NCBI GenBank assembly: GCA_900545185.1
Contig: UQYH01000086.1
Span: 1-9,491, forward strand
Length of the DNA: 9,491 bases
Reading direction: 5' to 3'
From: an uncultured Eubacteriales bacterium
GTDB taxonomy: Bacteria > Bacillota > Clostridia > UBA1381 > UBA9506
Positions 5,635-9,491 of this stretch are shown piece after piece. Numbering within the stretch: position 1 is the first letter of the stretch; each line of letters starts with the position of its first letter. The notes below the pieces were generated by a model. That model made no database searches and was not told the DNA's origin. It worked only from the letters and a program-made list of their open reading frames with translations. Position numbers and translations under genes: made by a program.

Positions 5635-6942
5635 TTACCTCAGCATTTTTTCAAGTAAAATTTGCTTAACGGTTGAAACGGCCTTTGCGTATGCGGTCTT
5701 TTGCGCCGACAGCTGCGCCAGCGCCGTAAAACAAGCGCCTACGGCCTTTTGCTCGGCCAAGGGGGGCAGGGGCACAAAGCACTCTGTAACGCGTGATTTG
5801 GAAAGGTTATAGCGCGAAATGCCCTGTGCCAAAACCGTAAGCTGGCTTCTAAAGCAGGGAGATCGCAGCAAATATGCCAAAAACGCCGCGTCAAGCTCTA
5901 TTTTCGGCCGAAAGCCAAAGCAAAAGCTGTTCACATACACATGCGGCTCGTCATAATCCCAAACCGAGGCCATGCCTGCCTCCTGCACGGTTTCGGATGC
6001 GGCGGTAAACAGCACGTCACCGCGCCGCACGGCGGTTTGCCCGGCACCTGCCGTCACCGCTTCGGTGCCGTCTTTTTGCGCAAGCGGATTTTCAAACACA
6101 TTGGTATATGTAATAAACCGATCACGGCCGCAGCCGAAATCCTCCTTTTTTTTACCCGTCAAACCGCTGTAGACCGTGCCGATGTCGCCCAATCTGTACC
6201 ATTGCCATGCGCCCGTGCAGCCCTTCATTCGCAAGGCCGGCTCGGCCTTGCCGCGCAGCGGAAACAGCTTTTGCATGAAAATGCTCTCCAGCTGCTTCAG
6301 CTGTCCGCACGCGGCTTCTATGCCGTCAATCGTGCGCTCCAGCGCGGTAAACAGCGCGGCTGTCTGCACCTGTTCCTCACGGCTCTGCGGCAGACAAATC
6401 GGCATGGCAAAAAACGCATCATCCCGAATATCCAGCCGATCGGCACGTGCGCCGCCGGTAGCATTTTGACGCATATAGCCGTGCCAATGCGCGCTTTTAA
6501 AATAGGCCTCCAAAAAGCCTGCATCTGCCCCGTGCGGCCGAAACACACAGTAAAGGGGCGACATAATGCCCGTTTCGCGCTGCTTGCTGCGGCTTAGCGG
6601 CCCGACGGGTGCGGCCGCGGAGATACGCGGATTATACACAAAATCATTTTCGCGCACCACGTAATAACGGGTTAAATGCTCCCGATTCGCAACATCGCGC
6701 TCAAAAAAATCATCACGCGGAATAATGCCTTGTTCGGCCGAATTGGTATACACCGCAAGCGGCAGCGCCGCACGGTTTTTTTCGCGCACCTTTTCGGCCA
6801 GCGCCGCAAGCGGCACTGTCTGCCACGGCGCGGTGCAGCCTGCAAACCGCAAAGGCGGCGGCAAAACGACCGATTCTTTAACAGTATGCCCCGTGTGCGG
6901 CTTTCTATCATAGCTGTTTTGTCTCTTTGCTTCAGTTTCCAC
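5635..6942 (-). CDS. hsdS: Type I restriction-modification specificity subunit HsdS
   Basis: The protein has 435 residues from GTG at 6942-6940. GAGGTGA lies upstream with suitable spacing; a GTG at 6951 is possible but poorly spaced. It overlaps the end of hsdM by 11 nt in another frame, so translation is coupled. HsdS is the DNA-recognition subunit of the methyltransferase (M2S) and restriction (R2M2S) complexes. Two half-repeats are visible: target recognition domain 1 begins LRFAGCTAPWQ (about 31) and domain 2 begins LRMKGCTGAWQ (about 237). Each ends in a helical conserved region: EEQVQTAALFTALERTIDGI with QLKQLESIFMQKLFP (about 190-228), and PLPPLAEQKAVGACFTAL with ILLEKMLR (about 391-435). 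Length and two-domain layout are complete, so a bipartite recognition site is expected; its sequence cannot be predicted. No second hsdS copy, recombinase or inverted repeat suggests domain shuffling. The next gene in the same direction is the ABC exporter, after a 325-bp gap. Confidence 0.93.
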   Translation of the reverse strand: METEAKRQNSYDRKPHTGHTVKESVVLPPPLRFAGCTAPWQTVPLAALAEKVREKNRAALPLAVYTNSAEQGIIPRDDFFERDVANREHLTRYYVVRENDFVYNPRISAAAPVGPLSRSKQRETGIMSPLYCVFRPHGADAGFLEAYFKSAHWHGYMRQNATGGARADRLDIRDDAFFAMPICLPQSREEQVQTAALFTALERTIDGIEAACGQLKQLESIFMQKLFPLRGKAEPALRMKGCTGAWQWYRLGDIGTVYSGLTGKKKEDFGCGRDRFITYTNVFENPLAQKDGTEAVTAGAGQTAVRRGDVLFTAASETVQEAGMASVWDYDEPHVYVNSFCFGFRPKIELDAAFLAYLLRSPCFRSQLTVLAQGISRYNLSKSRVTECFVPLPPLAEQKAVGACFTALAQLSAQKTAYAKAVSTVKQILLEKMLR

Positions 6943-9310
6943 GCTCGTCACCTCGCAGCAGCTTCACAAAGGCGGCAAGACCCTGCATGTCGTAGCTGCC
7001 ACCCGTTATGTTTTCCAAAAGAGATGCAAGATTTTCCTCCGCTTCCTTCACATCGGCCGAAAGTGCCGCAAACGGATGGGCATATTTTTGAAACAGGGCG
7101 CAAACCGATTCTTCCAGTGCGGCAATCACCTGCTGCGGCAAGCTGCGCAGCTGCGCCGAAAGCGGCCGAATCCATTTAACAGCCAAAAGATGACGAATTT
7201 CGTCATCGCTTGCCGCGCTAAGCCCCTTTGCCGCTGCCGCAAACAGCCGTTTTTCCGCAGCGCGGTTTTTAGGCTTTAAGACTGTGCCGTCGCGCCCTTC
7301 CGTCTGAAAGTCCGCGCGCCTTGTTTCGGCCAGATATTCCCGTGCATAAAGCGCTAAGGGGATCAGCCGCCCGGCATCCTCGGCTGCGGTGGGAAGCGTC
7401 GCCTTGAAAGAGCCGCTCAAAGCGTTCGTCTGCCGTGCGGCGGCAAAGCCTTCGTCCTGCAGGGTCTCCAAATCGGGGGCGATGGTGCGCCAGGCATCAT
7501 CCAAAATCCGATAGGCTTCGTAGCGGTCAATCAGCGGCACAGCGGAAAGCCGCTCAGAAATTTCCGCCGCAAGGCGGTCTTGCTCTGCGGTCAAGTCCAC
7601 TGTCATCATACCGCGAATCAGTTCATTATATAGGTAGCTGTCAAAATCGGCAAAGCGTTCGGCAAAATCCTTACAAAAGGCCAAAACCTCTTCGCTTTGC
7701 GCAACTATCGTGTGCACATCCTCTGTTTTGGGCTGCGCGTAAGGGGTGCCATCCTCTTGCAGCAGCGCACCGCGCAATTGGGGGAACACCGCCCAATATG
7801 CCGCCAGTGCGCCGATTTCCTGCTGCGGAATACCGCCGAGCATAGCAGCATATAAATCCAAATCATCCTGCGCTGCGGTCGGCTTCACATAGCGCGCAAT
7901 GTTCAAATTATAGCCGTTTTCGCAAATCTCCTGTCGGCTCACAAGGCGAGAAAAGCCGTCAACCGTCCCTTTTTCGGCAACAACATCCGCAATGCGCCGT
8001 ATGTGCGAGGCCGTCAGCACATTGGTGTGCCCGGCCTTGCGGCAGCAATCGGAGGCATCCGCAAATAAAACATCGGTATCCTCCCGTTTGCGGCGCAGCA
8101 CCAAAATGACGGTGGGAATGGTCGTCCCGAAAAAGATATTGTCGGGCAGGCCGATCACCGCTTCAATATGGTTATGCTCAATCAGCGCACGGCGAATCCG
8201 TCCTTCGCCTTCGCCGCGCCCGTCCGCCCCGCCCGTCGCGTCACCGCGGAACAGAACGCCGTGGGGCAGCACAACGGTCATCACGCCATCGGGCTTTACA
8301 TGCCAAAGGCCGTGCAGCAAAAAGGCATAGTCGGCACGACCCGACGGCGCCGTGCCGTAAGCAAAGCGCGGCGAGCCGCCCAGCCGTGCGGCATCCCACT
8401 GCTGGGAATAGGGCGGATTGGCAACCACCGCATCCATTAAAAGCGGTGCGCCGCCTTCTTGCCGCGGCCAGTCCTCTGCCAGCGCATCACCGCAATGTGT
8501 GTGAATTTGCGGTGCCGAAATGCCGTGCATCATTAAATTCATACACGTTATATGATAGGTGCTCTCTTTGCGTTCCTGCGCATAATACTGCACATTTTGG
8601 GGCAAAATACCCTGCTGCATAACGCTTTTGCCAATGGTAATCAAAAGCGAGCCGGAGCCGCTTGTTGGGTCGTAAATACAAATTTGGGAACGCTTGCCCA
8701 AGGCGTTTGCCGCAAGTCGGGACATTAAAACCGAAACCTCGTGCGGCGTATAAAATTCACCGGCTTTTTTGCCTGCGTTTGCCGCAAAATTACCGATGAG
8801 ATATTCATAAATAAAGCCCGGCACATCGTAGTGCTGGCGGCCGTCTGTCGGCACCTCGCAAATAATGGGGAGTAAATCCGTCAGCATCTGTGTGCGGCTC
8901 TCCGTATCGCTTAAAAGGCGCAAGGCGGCCGCCGGCGCGGCAAAAATACCGCCGAGCAGTTGCGCACGTTCGGGACTTGTCAGCCGGCCGAAATCATAAA
9001 GCGCCGTTTGCAGCTCTTCGGCCGTCAGGCGGCCCCTTGCCGCCCAAACGGAAAACAGGTGCTTGTATGTCACAAAATAGCCCAATCGGTTTTGACATTC
9101 GGCCGCAAGCGGTCGGTTTGCTTCCTCAAGCAGCATCGGCCAGTCCTCTGCCGCACGGCCCGTCTTGCGCAGATAGGCCTCCTCCCGATCGGACAAAAAT
9201 TTATAAAAAAGCAAGCCTAAAATATAAGCCTTATATTCGCTTGCCTCTATCTGCGAGCGCATTTTATTTGTCGATTCCCATATACGGGCGGCAAGCTGCT
9301 GCTTATTCAT
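6932..9310 (-). CDS. hsdM: Type I restriction-modification methyltransferase subunit HsdM (long form)
   Basis: The protein has 792 residues from ATG at 9310-9308, with a strong GGGGAGGG site (9325-9318) 7 nt upstream and a consensus promoter before it. It makes N6-methyladenine at the HsdS-chosen site using S-adenosylmethionine. Visible parts are an HsdM N-terminal helical domain (about 2-150), GEFYTPHEVSVLM (about 184-196), SAM-binding motif I DPTSGSGSLL (about 214-223), catalytic motif IV NPPY (298-301), and PHGVLFRGD followed by ALIEHNHIEAVIGLPDNIF (about 349-393). A Gly/Asp/Arg-rich segment (about 356-371) interrupts the usual 'FRG-x-x-E-x-x-IR' stretch. After about residue 480 comes a long helical C-terminal region (YEAYRILDDAWRTIAPDLETLQDEGF at about 595-622 in two runs: YEAYRILDDAW and TIAPDLETLQDEGF), typical of an 800-860-residue HsdM subfamily rather than the ~500-residue E. 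coli type. No hsdR is adjacent. Confidence 0.93.
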   Translation of the reverse strand: MNKQQLAARIWESTNKMRSQIEASEYKAYILGLLFYKFLSDREEAYLRKTGRAAEDWPMLLEEANRPLAAECQNRLGYFVTYKHLFSVWAARGRLTAEELQTALYDFGRLTSPERAQLLGGIFAAPAAALRLLSDTESRTQMLTDLLPIICEVPTDGRQHYDVPGFIYEYLIGNFAANAGKKAGEFYTPHEVSVLMSRLAANALGKRSQICIYDPTSGSGSLLITIGKSVMQQGILPQNVQYYAQERKESTYHITCMNLMMHGISAPQIHTHCGDALAEDWPRQEGGAPLLMDAVVANPPYSQQWDAARLGGSPRFAYGTAPSGRADYAFLLHGLWHVKPDGVMTVVLPHGVLFRGDATGGADGRGEGEGRIRRALIEHNHIEAVIGLPDNIFFGTTIPTVILVLRRKREDTDVLFADASDCCRKAGHTNVLTASHIRRIADVVAEKGTVDGFSRLVSRQEICENGYNLNIARYVKPTAAQDDLDLYAAMLGGIPQQEIGALAAYWAVFPQLRGALLQEDGTPYAQPKTEDVHTIVAQSEEVLAFCKDFAERFADFDSYLYNELIRGMMTVDLTAEQDRLAAEISERLSAVPLIDRYEAYRILDDAWRTIAPDLETLQDEGFAAARQTNALSGSFKATLPTAAEDAGRLIPLALYAREYLAETRRADFQTEGRDGTVLKPKNRAAEKRLFAAAAKGLSAASDDEIRHLLAVKWIRPLSAQLRSLPQQVIAALEESVCALFQKYAHPFAALSADVKEAEENLASLLENITGGSYDMQGLAAFVKLLRGDERGN

Positions 9311-9343
9311 CGCAAAGCCCTCCCCGATTTTGTTCTGCTTTTT

Positions 9344-9372
9344 ATTATACTAAAAATTTTGCCAAACGTCAA
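9344..9372 (-). promoter_or_regulatory. Sigma-A-type promoter of hsdM-hsdS
   Basis: On the minus strand TTGACG (9372-9367) and a perfect TATAAT (9349-9344) are separated by 17 bp. The hsdM start codon is about 33 nt downstream of the -10 box. This makes hsdM the first gene of its transcript, so any hsdR further right would be a separate unit. The stretch 9373-9452 shows nothing else I can support. Confidence 0.85.
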
Positions 9373-9452
9373 TATAACGGCTCTCAAACCCGAAAAACAG
9401 AATAAACCGAACACAGCGGTCGGAGCAGAACGATTCAAAATAATACGACGGC

Positions 9453-9491
9453 ACATAAAAGGAAAAGGGCATCGGCCGGGGAAGCCGATGC
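9453..9491 (-). terminator. Probable intrinsic terminator of a minus-strand gene beyond the right edge
   Basis: GCATCGGC (9469-9476) and GCCGATGC (9484-9491) form a perfect 8-bp GC-rich stem with a 7-base loop. Read on the minus strand it is followed by CCCTTTTCCTTTTATG, an interrupted U-tract. The stem may continue past the window edge. It would isolate hsdM from the unseen upstream gene. Confidence 0.6.

Noticed and set aside
5941..6597. Plus-strand ORF of 218 codons inside hsdS
   Set aside because: It is a shadow frame of hsdS; its composition is Arg/His/Cys-rich without any domain, as expected for antisense frames in this base composition.
1252..9310. A new defence system combining hsdMS, the ABC exporter and the metallopeptidase
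   Set aside because: The restriction genes and the exporter run are separated by a 325-bp repeat-rich gap, and each part is a known family; nothing in the sequence ties them into one system.
8890..9405. Plus-strand ORF of 171 codons opposite the hsdM start
   Set aside because: It overlaps the hsdM promoter and N-terminus in antisense, lacks a ribosome site and shows no protein family pattern.
1..9491. CRISPR array, tRNA or rRNA gene, transposase, phage genes
   Set aside because: No regularly spaced direct repeats, cloverleaf, rRNA segment, transposase or phage motif was seen on either strand.

Overview
The window looks like a chromosomal segment from a Firmicute of the Clostridia, probably an Oscillospirales-type gut anaerobe. 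This is inferred from near-consensus sigma-A promoters with 17-bp spacers, strong purine-rich Shine-Dalgarno sites, GTG and TTG starts, a copper-amine-oxidase-type stalk domain protein, BmrCD-like ABC exporter halves, and an intergenic hairpin resembling repeats I associate with that group. No sequence here fixes the genus.

Layout, left to right. At 33-544 (minus strand) lies a decayed drug-efflux locus. A TetR-family regulator is broken by a one-base frameshift and, after about 130 codons, runs directly into the last ~39 codons of an ABC exporter gene. The promoter (625-653) and palindromic operator (594-618) of this dead regulator are intact. At 713-1233 (plus strand) a separate promoter drives a small secreted protein with one copper-amine-oxidase N-terminal-like domain. 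Convergent to it, an operon-like run at 5307-1252 (minus strand) encodes a heterodimeric ABC exporter (two half-transporters, 1 nt apart) followed, 5 nt later, by a YgjP/DUF45 zinc metallopeptidase. The exporter's leader holds a perfect 8-bp inverted repeat and a small ORF ending just before the first start codon.

At 5310-5634 is an intergenic stretch of about 325 bp containing several inverted repeats and no credible gene apart from that possible leader ORF. At 9310-5635 (minus strand) lie hsdM and hsdS of a type I restriction-modification system, with overlapping ends and a near-consensus promoter at 9344-9372. A stem-loop at the right edge probably terminates a minus-strand gene outside the window. 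No hsdR is present.

How the genes work together: HsdM and HsdS should form a sequence-specific adenine methyltransferase; whether it restricts depends on an hsdR not seen here. The two ABC proteins should form one exporter with one degenerate and one canonical ATP site. I found no convincing new multi-gene system. The points most worth checking are the decayed regulator with its surviving operator, the exporter leader, and the missing hsdR.
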